The position numbers were made by a program, and so were the translations under genes. This document shows, one piece after another, positions 8,599 to 15,588 of a stretch of DNA of 64,000 nt (within the stretch, counting starts at the first letter, position 1; every line of letters starts with the position of its first letter). Under the pieces are notes generated by a model. The model made no database searches, had not been told where the DNA came from, and saw only the letters and a program-made list of their open reading frames with translations. The stretch is taken from the IMG/VR virus record IMGVR_UViG_3300032213_000694, positions 1-64,000 of that record. One strand, written 5' to 3'. Source of the DNA: a virus.

Positions 8599-10338
8599 TT
8601 AGAAGTTGTTATAACCCGTCAACTTGATCGAGTCGGTTGATAAATTAATACCTAATTGATAGCCAGTCTTAGAGCTCGCATCCATATTAGGTGTTACTTT
8701 AATGTAGGTATTGATATCCAAAGGATTACCTATTGAACTAAAGCGTAATTTGAACGGAGTTAATTCACCTGAGATAGGAGTTTTTAATTCTCTGTCCAAT
8801 GAACCAAATCTAACCTTACCTTCTTGGTTATCTACAAATGTGTACCATGTGTTAGGTACCTCATTAATAAGTTGCTCAAACTTAACCTTAGTTGGGTCAT
8901 AAACAAACTCAAACTGCAACGCTGATACTTGTTTCGTATTAGTGTTAATTTTAACAGGAATGTCAATCGTACTAGAAGTAATGGTCACGTTCTTTAAACT
9001 CACATCAATCCCATCAGGCGTGGTTATTAATAATCTTGCTGTTTGAGACACATCAAAGTTCTTCTTTAAACTAGGTATAGCGTTGGTTGCAATCGCATTA
9101 TTAATCACCACCTGCGAGCTATGACTTCGGTTGATGTCGCCAGGTATTACATAGCGTAATTTTAATGGTAGATTCTGCCCAATTGTTGAGGTCTTAAAGC
9201 GAACATAGTTCTTAGTAAAGTTCTTCCAAGAAGATGCGGAGGCTGCATTAAACTCTGCCTCGGTGAATGTTGGTGCACTCATGTACATATCTGTGCCTGC
9301 TGCATAACCTGTAGGCAAAGTGACTAAATTATCTACGCCCGATACCTGAGAGAACAATCTAACTAAGTCTCCTGCATCAAATACTTTATTAAAGTTTACA
9401 TCAGCTGCATAATAGCCCATGCCTGTGATGATGGACTGATTCTTAAACGTTCCGTCTAAATTCTGTGAAATAAACTCAGCTTGTGCTGTAGTGTAATCTG
9501 AAACTGTTACAGCCGCAGAAGATAAGTCCTTAATCGTGTCCATGTTGAACATAACCCTAACGTGATAGACAGTATTAGCCGCAAATCTAGTTTGATCAAC
9601 AGGGATGGTGCCATCTGACAAAGCATCTACGGTGTATGTTTGATTAGTCACCGAGTCTGTAAATGCCACTCTGTGCAATGACATAGGAGTCACATTAGCG
9701 TTCGCATCAATAGAGGCCGTTAAGTATTTGCTCGCTGTTGGGTCAAGCATAATAACACTCGTTAATGGGGTAGTCATTACTGTTGATCCGTTGCTGCCAT
9801 TTTGATTGAACGCTGCAGCAAAGTTCATTTTAATCGGGTCCCATGCAAAACCTGGTGCATCAGTCTTTAATCTATACTTTAAGTTTAACAACCTGCCCTT
9901 ACCTAGGCCACCACTATTAACTGACCAGTTTAAGTAGACACGCATAATTGTTTTTGGACCACCTTGAGTAAAGGTGTAAGATGAATTATAATAACGCACA
10001 TTACCATCTGCTACATTATTAGCCGAGGTTGATTGCCAAGCATAGCCAGGGTATAGATAATAACTCATTGTTGACTGCGAGTTAGCAGGCAATATGGTAT
10101 TTGAGTTTGTTACATTGATTAACTGTAGTGCATTGTTAGGATACTCAAAATCAAAATACAAAGCACGAGTGGTTAGGTTGCCACTACCATCTGCGTGTAC
10201 TTCTACATCTAATGTGTCACCTTTGTTTATGACATTACCCTTAGTATTTAGATTATTAGTGTCATTAGGGAAGTAAAGTTTAACAGTCTGTGCGGAGGCA
10301 CTTACCGATAACAATAACAAGAAAATTAGGTGTTTCAT
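8599..10338 (-). CDS. Large secreted protein with cohesin-like and dockerin-like segments
   Basis: A 579-residue protein with a signal peptide (LIFLLLLSVSASAQ). Residues 17-200 look like a cohesin-type sandwich (VEVHADGSGNLTTRALYFDFEYPNNALQL). Residues about 310-330 contain YYAADVNFNKVFDAGDLVRLF, a good fit to one half of a dockerin calcium loop (D-x-N-x-x-x-x-x-x-D). Another GDIN motif follows at about 402. Residues 440-579 form a second cohesin-like domain (PVKINTNTKQVSALQFEFVYDPTKVKFEQL), the classic 'V.L.YDP..L.F' signature. Cohesin-dockerin pairs hold extracellular complexes together. It overlaps its upstream neighbour by 4 bases. A phage gene of this kind is rare; it could be the exported substrate of the CsgG-like system. 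Confidence 0.85.
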   Translation of the reverse strand: MKHLIFLLLLSVSASAQTVKLYFPNDTNNLNTKGNVINKGDTLDVEVHADGSGNLTTRALYFDFEYPNNALQLINVTNSNTILPANSQSTMSYYLYPGYAWQSTSANNVADGNVRYYNSSYTFTQGGPKTIMRVYLNWSVNSGGLGKGRLLNLKYRLKTDAPGFAWDPIKMNFAAAFNQNGSNGSTVMTTPLTSVIMLDPTASKYLTASIDANANVTPMSLHRVAFTDSVTNQTYTVDALSDGTIPVDQTRFAANTVYHVRVMFNMDTIKDLSSAAVTVSDYTTAQAEFISQNLDGTFKNQSIITGMGYYAADVNFNKVFDAGDLVRLFSQVSGVDNLVTLPTGYAAGTDMYMSAPTFTEAEFNAASASSWKNFTKNYVRFKTSTIGQNLPLKLRYVIPGDINRSHSSQVVINNAIATNAIPSLKKNFDVSQTARLLITTPDGIDVSLKNVTITSSTIDIPVKINTNTKQVSALQFEFVYDPTKVKFEQLINEVPNTWYTFVDNQEGKVRFGSLDRELKTPISGELTPFKLRFSSIGNPLDINTYIKVTPNMDASSKTGYQLGINLSTDSIKLTGYNNF

Positions 10339-10874
10339 TCTAGAAGTTTATTAATCAAAGTGTTACAAGTTTTCTTTAAAGCCGAACTCAAGTTTGTTTG
10401 ATTAAATTTGCCTCCTTCGTCTATTAGCAACGTAGACATTGATACTTCCTGTGCAGATTCTTGTGCTATAATTGTTTTCTTAACCTTGCCATCTTTAATT
10501 AGCTTGCCACGCATACGTATAACCACAGCGTCACTGTTGCGATGGAACACAGATAAATTAGACTGAGTCTTAATAATGTCTAGATATAATATCTCTACCT
10601 CAATCTTAGTTGTAGCATATGGGTTAAGCACATAGTCTTTCTCCTCCACATATTCTTCAAGCATACCTTTCACACCAAACTCTAGGTTGCGGTTGCCTGC
10701 TAGTGCACCAATCTGTACATTATTCTGTACAGATGAGATGTTAATACTCTCGTTACTGTGTAACACAATACTGCGAGCCAACTCTGGGTTAAAGAAATGC
10801 AGATACACAAAATAACCTTGTGTGCTAAGTCCAATTGCAACTATGCACGATACAATAAATAATAATCCTTTCAT
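10335..10874 (-). CDS. Membrane-anchored/exported protein of the envelope cassette (179 aa)
   Basis: I start this at the ATG at 10874 (MKGLLFIVSC...) rather than the in-frame TTG at 10889. The N-terminus is a signal anchor of about 20 residues. The rest (SESINISSVQNNVQIGALAGNR, a helix, then KIEVEILYLDIIK and VVIRMRGKLIKDGK) resembles the small alpha/beta fold of YajG/LpoB/CsgG-type periplasmic domains: an N-terminal strand, a regulatory helix and a parallel 'V.V.L' strand. Cys residues are few. Being first in the cassette, it may prime assembly of the CsgG-like pore or occupy the periplasm. The resemblance is weak and needs a profile search. Confidence 0.75.
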   Translation of the reverse strand: MKGLLFIVSCIVAIGLSTQGYFVYLHFFNPELARSIVLHSNESINISSVQNNVQIGALAGNRNLEFGVKGMLEEYVEEKDYVLNPYATTKIEVEILYLDIIKTQSNLSVFHRNSDAVVIRMRGKLIKDGKVKKTIIAQESAQEVSMSTLLIDEGGKFNQTNLSSALKKTCNTLINKLLE

Positions 10875-10890
10875 AATATAAAAGGACAAG

Positions 10891-11016
10891 TTATCCTTGC
10901 CCTCGTGATTTTTTAGTTCTTTTATCTTTTGGTCCCAACGTCTTAGCGTGTTTGCCTTTGCGACGTACTCCGAATGATATTTTCTTTGCTTCGGATGATG
11001 ATTTTGCTTTTGCCAT
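10891..11016 (-). CDS. Tiny basic protein (41 aa)
   Basis: ATG at 11016 overlaps the endolysin stop by one base (TAATG arrangement); the stop is at 10891. The 41 residues are strongly basic (MAKAKSSSEAKKISFGVRR then a Lys/Arg-rich end GQG). The size, charge and tight linkage match the series of tiny basic genes at 13159-16313. It probably binds DNA or RNA, or fills the virion, but nothing in the sequence proves this. Confidence 0.65.
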   Translation of the reverse strand: MAKAKSSSEAKKISFGVRRKGKHAKTLGPKDKRTKKSRGQG

Positions 11017-11855
11017 TAGCTTAGTAGGTTATAGTATTCTTTAAAATGTTTCTGACGGTCTGCAAGTCCAATTGTACCGCCATTTACCCGTTTGGTTACC
11101 AAAGTTACAACATCTGGAGAACTACCTCTGTCGCATATTGACCACAAGTTATTCTTCTTAAAGAAGAACCCTGCCGAAGCTAAAGCATATTTAGTTGCAA
11201 CCAAGTCTGGGTTAGCCATAATGTCTTCAGGTACTGTGGCATCAAATGCTTCATAATTGTCCTTACCCGTGAGCTGGATATAGCCTCTTCCACGGTGCTT
11301 CCACCCGTCTCCTGATGCTTCGCTACCATTACCCATTCTGTTACCATAAACTAAGTTAGCAATCTTCTCAGGCTTGCGTTCGTATGCTTTTGCTTTCTCA
11401 ATAGTCTTAAAGTATTTCTTAAAAATACTAAGTAAGCCTTTTGCACCATAGTTTAAGTTCTCTTGAACAGCTCTAAAACCTCCTGACTCATGGCCACACT
11501 GGGCCAAAAAGTGAGCAAGTCTTAATGTGTTAGTAATACCAAATCTAGCAGCTGTGTCAGGAATCTGATCAATCACTGCTTGTGGGATGTGGCCCTTTAA
11601 TCTATCTAATTTAAAAGAAGTATTCTGTACAACCGGTTGTGCAACTGGAGCAGGAGTTGGTGCTTCTTGTTTAGGAGCAAACATCTTTGCCCAAGTATTA
11701 GGCCCAACTATACCATCAGGAGTCAAGCCATTAGCAGACTGCCATCCTTTTACAGCGGCTTCTGTCTTAGGCCCAAACTTACCAATCACATCAACTCCTA
11801 ATAACTCTTGGAGCTTCTTTACTTCTTCTCCTGTTGATCCAACTCTTAGTAACAT
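11016..11855 (-). CDS. Endolysin: peptidoglycan-binding domain plus GH19 lysozyme/chitinase-type domain
   Basis: A 279-residue lysis enzyme. Residues 1-60 are a PG_binding_1 repeat (LRVGSTGEEVKKLQELLGV ... GPKTEAAVKGWQ ... GIVGPNTWAKM). A Pro/Ala linker follows. Residues 82-279 are a glycoside hydrolase family 19 domain, with the catalytic Glu in FLAQCGHESGGF (E123), the second Glu in QENLNYGAKGL (E132), then WKHRGRGYIQLTGKDNY and a late VTKRVNGG motif. GH19 enzymes of this kind cut peptidoglycan sugar strands. There is no signal peptide, so a holin must release it; holin-like and spanin-like genes lie just upstream. The identification is firm. Confidence 0.95.
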   Translation of the reverse strand: MLLRVGSTGEEVKKLQELLGVDVIGKFGPKTEAAVKGWQSANGLTPDGIVGPNTWAKMFAPKQEAPTPAPVAQPVVQNTSFKLDRLKGHIPQAVIDQIPDTAARFGITNTLRLAHFLAQCGHESGGFRAVQENLNYGAKGLLSIFKKYFKTIEKAKAYERKPEKIANLVYGNRMGNGSEASGDGWKHRGRGYIQLTGKDNYEAFDATVPEDIMANPDLVATKYALASAGFFFKKNNLWSICDRGSSPDVVTLVTKRVNGGTIGLADRQKHFKEYYNLLS

Positions 11856-11856
11856 A

Positions 11857-12471
11857 TTACTTTAATTTATAGAAGTAGTTTACACCGTACATCACATTGC
11901 CATTTATGTCAATGTTTGCACTTAGATTATAAATGGCATCTTTCTTAGTCTTGTACAACAGCCCAGCTTCTGCACCTCTTATGCCAATGGTATTGTTAAC
12001 CATAACGCCACCTCCAACATATAATTGACGGACTGGTGGTGCATACTTAGTAATAGTTTTAGTTTCCTTAACAACCGGTATATTAAAATTATCACGTGTG
12101 CGTCTGTATGTTATTTTATTTTCTTTAACTGTGTCCAAGACAGCAATGTACCCATAATCGCCTACCTTGATTGTATCTTTGTAAACAACTTTGTTTATAT
12201 ACAATTTCAATAGAGCCATATACTGCTCTTTCAAGCGAGCATAGTTTGTATCAGGTAGCATCTCTGGTTTGGATGCCACCTCTACAATAATCTCTTTGTA
12301 AATGGGTACTTTCTTGACGATTACTGAATCGTATCTCTTCCAAGTAGTATCGTGAACAGTAATCGTGTCATTAGGTTTTATCTCAGCATTCCTGCTTCTT
12401 TCTCTCATAAAGAGAACTAGAAGCACCATGCTGATCACAAACATAATAATACTAACCTTCAGACTCTTCAT
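11857..12471 (-). CDS. Spanin-like membrane-anchored protein with beta C-terminus
   Basis: A 204-residue protein with an N-terminal signal anchor (SIIMFVISMVLLVLFM, residues 5-20) and a charged middle segment that probably spans the periplasm (SKPEMLPDTNYARLKEQYMALLKLYI). The C-terminal part alternates like a few outer-membrane strands (RQLYVGGGVMVNNTIGIRG ... GNVMYGVNYFYKLK). It lies 1 base upstream of the endolysin, where Rz-type spanins usually are. A single protein anchored in the inner membrane with outer-membrane-like strands could serve as a one-component spanin. The frame extends to a GTG at 12489, but ATG 12471 is preferred. Confidence 0.75.
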   Translation of the reverse strand: MKSLKVSIIMFVISMVLLVLFMRERSRNAEIKPNDTITVHDTTWKRYDSVIVKKVPIYKEIIVEVASKPEMLPDTNYARLKEQYMALLKLYINKVVYKDTIKVGDYGYIAVLDTVKENKITYRRTRDNFNIPVVKETKTITKYAPPVRQLYVGGGVMVNNTIGIRGAEAGLLYKTKKDAIYNLSANIDINGNVMYGVNYFYKLK

Positions 12472-12739
12472 ATGGCTCGATTTGGCCACCTAGGGCTTTT
12501 TGTCTTTCTGTCTCGTTTTGGCGGTTCTTTACTTTCTCGAAAGCTGCGATACCAAAACATCCTGCTGTTAGACCAGCAAATACTTCTAAGATAATAGGCT
12601 CAATCACAAACTGCTGACCCATGTATCCTGTGATAACATCCACAATGCCATAAACAGCAAGGATGCCAAATGATAAGAATCCTAATACAGACTTCTCGTT
12701 TAAATCGTTCTCGTCTTTAAATAAATCAATTAGAGCCAT
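12452..12739 (-). CDS. Holin-like two-helix membrane protein (95 aa)
   Basis: A 95-residue protein with two hydrophobic helices (about residues 21-40 and 48-66) joined by a short loop, and a charged C-terminal tail (KVKNRQNETERQ...), the usual layout of a class II holin. It overlaps the spanin-like gene by 20 bases and sits in the lysis cluster. Membrane pores to release the GH19 endolysin are the likely role, inferred from topology and position. No specific holin family is recognised. Confidence 0.8.
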   Translation of the reverse strand: MALIDLFKDENDLNEKSVLGFLSFGILAVYGIVDVITGYMGQQFVIEPIILEVFAGLTAGCFGIAAFEKVKNRQNETERQKALGGQIEPYEESEG

Positions 12740-12894
12740 TTCTTTCTTTCTTTTATAAGTTTATATAGCTTAAACCCCGTGTACGCAATTGACAAAGCCA
12801 ATAACGCTACACGAAGCGTAGCCTCGATAGTGGTAAACGACAACATCAAAGTTATCGTGTTTAGTATTCCTATTTTCAAGTCGTCTTCTGTCAT
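12730..12894 (-). CDS. Single-helix membrane protein (54 aa), second holin/antiholin candidate
   Basis: ATG at 12894 to a TAA at 12730-12732, overlapping the holin-like gene by 10 bases and the 87-aa gene by one base. The protein starts MTEDDLKIGILNTITLML and has one or two hydrophobic stretches (residues 8-20 and 27-41), then a Lys-rich tail ending KKWL. The topology and linkage suggest a lysis-timing partner of the 95-aa holin candidate. Confidence 0.65.
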   Translation of the reverse strand: MTEDDLKIGILNTITLMLSFTTIEATLRVALLALSIAYTGFKLYKLIKERKKWL

Positions 12895-13157
12895 TACCAG
12901 AGAGCAACAATGTTTGTAGCTGCTGTGCCTGTTGAGAAAACACGAACAACTCTTACTTGAAGTGTTGTTCCTACTGGTACTGCGTTGAAAACAACATCGT
13001 CACCTCCAACGGTTAATACTCTTAAGTTACCAGCTCCACCAATGTAAAGGATACATCCCTCATCATTTGTGCCTCCTGATACGCTAGGAATGTTAGTAGT
13101 GTTAGATGGCGTTACTGCTGCAGCACGGCCAGATTGAACATAATTAAAAACCCCCAT
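12894..13157 (-). CDS. Small beta structural/decoration-like protein (87 aa)
   Basis: An 87-residue Gly/Val/Thr-rich protein (MGVFNYVQSGRAAAVTPS ... GGAGNLRVLTVGGDDVVF ... VRVVRVFSTGTAATNIVALW). The pattern of short strands and the ending 'VRV-STGTTA-IVALW' occurs in small structural proteins of many tailed phages, often annotated as head or tail decoration proteins. It has no signal peptide. It lies between the lysis genes and the basic small-protein cluster. A virion role is likely but the precise location in the particle is unknown. Confidence 0.8.
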   Translation of the reverse strand: MGVFNYVQSGRAAAVTPSNTTNIPSVSGGTNDEGCILYIGGAGNLRVLTVGGDDVVFNAVPVGTTLQVRVVRVFSTGTAATNIVALW

Positions 13158-13158
13158 C

Positions 13159-13287
13159 TTATTTCTTCTTTTTATTTTTCATTGCAGCTTGTGCATTCTC
13201 TGCGTAGTTCTTACGTGCCTTTGCTGTCAATTTTTGATTACTAGCTTCTTTGATGTCAAACGCTGTTTTTTTGCTAACCTTTTTCAT
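13159..13287 (-). CDS. Tiny basic protein (42 aa)
   Basis: ATG at 13287 to TAA at 13159. The sequence begins MKKVSKKTAFDIKEASN and ends in a run of Lys. It follows the 92-aa basic protein by 29 bases and precedes the 87-aa gene. It is a member of the local series of small Lys-rich proteins; no fold is recognised. Confidence 0.6.
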   Translation of the reverse strand: MKKVSKKTAFDIKEASNQKLTAKARKNYAENAQAAMKNKKKK

Positions 13288-13316
13288 AATTTATATCTTT
13301 TGAATTACAAAGTTAA

Positions 13317-13595
13317 TTATTTTTTTTTGCCTCCACGAGCACGTCTATCGCCTGCTGTATTTGACTTTGAACCACGGTTTTTACTAGCAGATTCTTCTAC
13401 TACACGGCCATTCTTTTTGTGGCTCATGTCTTTGCCATCCTTGTCAGCATATTGACCACGCTCTCGGTTAATACGATTGAGCTCCATACGCTTTCTTAAC
13501 TGTTCAGGCTTCTTGTTGTACTCAGCCTGATACTCTAAGCGTTTAGCTCTAGCCTCTGGATTTTTTTTATAATATTCAGATGTGCGTCCTGCCAT
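13317..13595 (-). CDS. Conserved small basic phage protein (92 aa)
   Basis: A 92-residue Arg/Lys-rich protein starting MAGRTSEYYKKNPEARAKRLEY and carrying 'KDGKDMSHKKNGRVV' and 'NRGSKSNTAGDRRARGG'. The pattern (YYxxNPxARxKRxxYQxxYN ... DLSHxKxG ... NRGSKxxxxGDRRARGG) is familiar from small conserved proteins of marine and freshwater phages. These have no assigned function but look like nucleic-acid binding or HNH-associated proteins. Its stop-start overlap with the 47-aa gene supports co-translation. Confidence 0.85.
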   Translation of the reverse strand: MAGRTSEYYKKNPEARAKRLEYQAEYNKKPEQLRKRMELNRINRERGQYADKDGKDMSHKKNGRVVEESASKNRGSKSNTAGDRRARGGKKK

Positions 13596-13738
13596 TATTT
13601 TTTCTTCTTTTCTTTAGCAACAATCTTCTTTTCTTGCTTTAGCATTTCTTTGGTAGGCTTCTTGCCACTTCCGGATTTGGCACGAATATTATTCCACAAA
13701 GAGTTTTCTACTCCTAACTTATTTAGTTTCTTTTTCAT
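13595..13738 (-). CDS. Tiny basic protein (47 aa), NIRAKSGSGKKP type
   Basis: ATG at 13738 inside the end of the endonuclease VII gene (20-base overlap); the stop at 13595 overlaps the next ATG by one base. The protein starts MKKKLNKLGVENSLWNNIR, followed by AKSGSGKKPTKEML and a poly-Lys end. 'LWxNIRAKxGSGKKPTKEM' is a recurring motif of very small phage proteins of unknown role. The overlaps on both sides make the frame credible. Confidence 0.7.
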   Translation of the reverse strand: MKKKLNKLGVENSLWNNIRAKSGSGKKPTKEMLKQEKKIVAKEKKKK

Positions 13739-14165
13739 TTTCTAATAATTTACCACCCCATTTAGTTTCGCATTCTCCACAAGCACATTCACCTCTTAAA
13801 TACATTGCTGCAAGTTCCAATAATTCTGGGTTATCTCTAAAATGTCCTAAACCCATATTACATCTATGACATAAACCGCCTCTTATTCTTTTTGTAATAT
13901 GATCGTGGTCTACAACCTCTGCTGGTAATCCACAAATTACGCACTCTTCGGAAGCATTAGCTTCTACAAATCTTTGGACTTCGCTTTCTGGTATACCCCA
14001 CTCTTTAGGAGGTATCAATTTTCTTCTTTTACTTCTATATTCATTAGCACAATCTCTACACCAACTATCTAATCCTGAAATTTTATTTTTATTAAGCCTA
14101 AAATGTTTAGCATCATATGGCTTTAATATATTGCATTTTGAGCAAGCCTTATCTAACAATTCCAT
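13719..14165 (-). CDS. Endonuclease VII-type HNH nuclease (Holliday junction resolvase-like)
   Basis: A 148-residue nuclease. An N-terminal zinc finger (C8, C11, C36, C39: CSKC and CRDC) precedes a His-Me finger of the recombination endonuclease VII family: CVIC (C75, C78), VDHDHITKRIRGGLCHRCNMGLG (His in DHDH 86-89; C99, C102) and a following helix with FRDNPELLELAAMYL. In T4 the family (gp49) cuts branched DNA before packaging. A similar debranching role is likely here. The C-terminal CACGEC adds an unusual extra Cys cluster. It overlaps genes on both sides. Confidence 0.92.
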   Translation of the reverse strand: MELLDKACSKCNILKPYDAKHFRLNKNKISGLDSWCRDCANEYRSKRRKLIPPKEWGIPESEVQRFVEANASEECVICGLPAEVVDHDHITKRIRGGLCHRCNMGLGHFRDNPELLELAAMYLRGECACGECETKWGGKLLENEKETK

Positions 14166-14428
14166 TTTTTTCGAGCTAGTCTTAATCTACTATTAGGGTC
14201 TTTTGCAGCCTCAGGGAATTGTTTCATTTGCCCTGCACTTCTAGCACAGAAAGACTTTCTGCGATTAGCATCTTTGCTGCCCGGCTTTAATTTTGAAGGA
14301 GGTGTAGTCACTGCTGTCTGCAGTTTACTACCAGGATTCTCACGTCTGTATGACGCTACGCCTTTAGCGTTAAGCCCACCCTTAGGGTCCTTGCCTTCTT
14401 TACGTGTCCAAGCTGCTGTCTTTGCCAT
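14153..14428 (-). CDS. DUF6321-like small basic phage protein (91 aa)
   Basis: A 91-residue basic protein with strong conserved features: AAWTRKEGKDPKGGLNAKGVASYRRENPGS, a middle KPGSKDANRRKSFCARSAG and an end AAKDPNSRLRLARKKWNC. This matches the DUF6321 pattern found in many marine and freshwater phages (W-R-KEGKxPxGGLN-KG, RRKSFCARM, DPNSRI-A-RKWKC). Function is unknown; the conserved Cys and RRKSFC motif suggest a nucleic-acid or virion-linked role. It overlaps both neighbours by 13 and 29 bases. Confidence 0.85.
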   Translation of the reverse strand: MAKTAAWTRKEGKDPKGGLNAKGVASYRRENPGSKLQTAVTTPPSKLKPGSKDANRRKSFCARSAGQMKQFPEAAKDPNSRLRLARKKWNC

Positions 14429-14600
14429 GCTTTATTTTTTCTGTATAATACTGATCCTTGCTTGTTTGGAATGGGAACATTGCGTTCATGCGTTCCTTCC
14501 TAGCAGCACAGCCGCAGTCATCACCTACTATGGCTTTAACAGCGGCTGCAATACCTGTTACTTGTGTAACTTTGGCGACTACGTCTCCTAATCCTTGCAT
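14400..14600 (-). CDS. Small conserved phage protein with CGC motif (66 aa)
   Basis: A 66-residue protein: MQGLGDVVAKVTQVTGIAAAV, then KAIVGDDCGCAARKERMNAMFPF. The 'GLGDxVxKVTxxTGI---VK-xxGDDCGC-xR-ExLNxxFP' pattern is conserved in small phage proteins of unknown function in similar gene clusters. It starts with an amphipathic helix followed by a CxC pair. It overlaps the DUF6321-like gene by 29 bases, so translation is probably coupled. Confidence 0.8.
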   Translation of the reverse strand: MQGLGDVVAKVTQVTGIAAAVKAIVGDDCGCAARKERMNAMFPFQTSKDQYYTEKIKHGKDSSLDT

Positions 14601-14604
14601 ACTA

Positions 14605-15048
14605 CTAATTACCTGATTTCTTATTAGTATCTAGATTTTCATCTGTATAGTAAGAACGTAATGTTGAGCGATTTTTTAAATATTTAGAAATGCTCATTCC
14701 TTTTTTACCAGTTAATGGACCCTTTGCCTCATAAACATCTTCAATTAATTGATTACGCTTATTTGGTTCGAACCACTGTTTAGATCCACCTTGCCAAACA
14801 TCTCTTCCCTTTTTTTCTGGCTTTGTTCCTGATATAAAACTAGCGGGTAAATTAGTAGCAATGTCTCTATTCTCTGCTGAATAATCAGTAGCGAATTTAT
14901 CCATCTTACCCTTAAGAGCATCAATTTGAGAATTTTTAAACCCAATTCTATCATATTCTGATGGAGCCAAAGGGTTTTTAATTGGAACTATTTTTTGAAC
15001 AGTTCTAACTAAAGAAGCTTTTTTTTGGTCTGGTTTTTTCTTTGCCAT
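14605..15048 (-). CDS. Basic small-cluster protein (147 aa) with internal NPLAPSEY motif
   Basis: A 147-residue, Lys/Arg-rich, mostly helical or disordered protein (MAKKKPDQKKASLVRTVQKI...). Near residue 25 it has KNPLAPSEYDRIGF, which echoes the I/M-P-L-P/A-P-S/T tail of the three genes that follow upstream (15202, 15589, 15918). It may belong to the same set of virion-internal or DNA-binding proteins. No domain is recognised. The GTD-like acidic middle (SAENRDIATNLPASF) and the basic ends give mixed charge. Confidence 0.75.
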   Translation of the reverse strand: MAKKKPDQKKASLVRTVQKIVPIKNPLAPSEYDRIGFKNSQIDALKGKMDKFATDYSAENRDIATNLPASFISGTKPEKKGRDVWQGGSKQWFEPNKRNQLIEDVYEAKGPLTGKKGMSISKYLKNRSTLRSYYTDENLDTNKKSGN

Positions 15049-15056
15049 TTTATTTT

Positions 15057-15200
15057 TTATTTAGACATCTTTTTCATTAATTTGGCTGCCTTCATTATCT
15101 TAGCCATCTTCATTTCTTTCTTAGCAGCAGCTAATTTTGTAATGCCCATAGTTGTTTTAGGCATTGGGCGTGTCATCGGTGTTTTCTCTTGCTTTGCCAT
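15057..15200 (-). CDS. Tiny Met-rich basic protein (47 aa)
   Basis: ATG at 15200 to TAA at 15057. It has 47 residues, with about ten Met and many Lys (MAKQEKTPMTRPMPKTTMG at the start, then short MK/AK helical repeats). The composition points to an amphipathic helix with a methionine face, which could bind membranes or metal, but it may simply be a basic packing protein. Spacing of 1-9 bases to both neighbours supports it being real. Confidence 0.6.
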   Translation of the reverse strand: MAKQEKTPMTRPMPKTTMGITKLAAAKKEMKMAKIMKAAKLMKKMSK

Positions 15201-15201
15201 A

Positions 15202-15582
15202 TTAACTGTTGAATTCTGTTGGAGGCAAAGGAATATCCCTACCTGTTGCTTTATTTATTGCTTTTATTGCCTTATCTCTATATTTAGTAGACTTTGACCC
15301 TTGCTCTTCAGATAAACGGAAGTAACCAGCCGAAGACTTTTTCATTCCTGCTTGATCTAGTACATTGCTCATAAACTTATTAGCCTCAGCTTCTTTTTCT
15401 AAGTTATTAGCATAGCTCCAAAGTTTTTTTGCATTAACCCTAGTGCTTTTAAGTGTTTTAGAACCCTTTGGTTGATTTTTCATATCATTTATTTTTCCTA
15501 CGTTACCTTTTAAGAAGCTCATATATCCATCTAAAGATTTAGCGGACTCAAATTTAGCAGCTTTCTTGATAACGTTTTTCAT
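15202..15582 (-). CDS. Basic helical protein (126 aa) ending in RDIPLPPTEF
   Basis: A 126-residue Lys-rich helical protein (MKNVIKKAAKFESAKSLDGY...). Its C-terminus is ATGRDIPLPPTEFNS. The same tail (GRDMPLPPSS and DSKIPLAPTQF) closes the next two genes upstream, while the bodies differ. The shared end suggests a common peptide signal, such as binding to a capsid or scaffold partner or a protease site. No domain is recognised. It lies in a run of tightly spaced leftward genes. Confidence 0.78.
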   Translation of the reverse strand: MKNVIKKAAKFESAKSLDGYMSFLKGNVGKINDMKNQPKGSKTLKSTRVNAKKLWSYANNLEKEAEANKFMSNVLDQAGMKKSSAGYFRLSEEQGSKSTKYRDKAIKAINKATGRDIPLPPTEFNS

Positions 15583-15588
15583 TTATTA

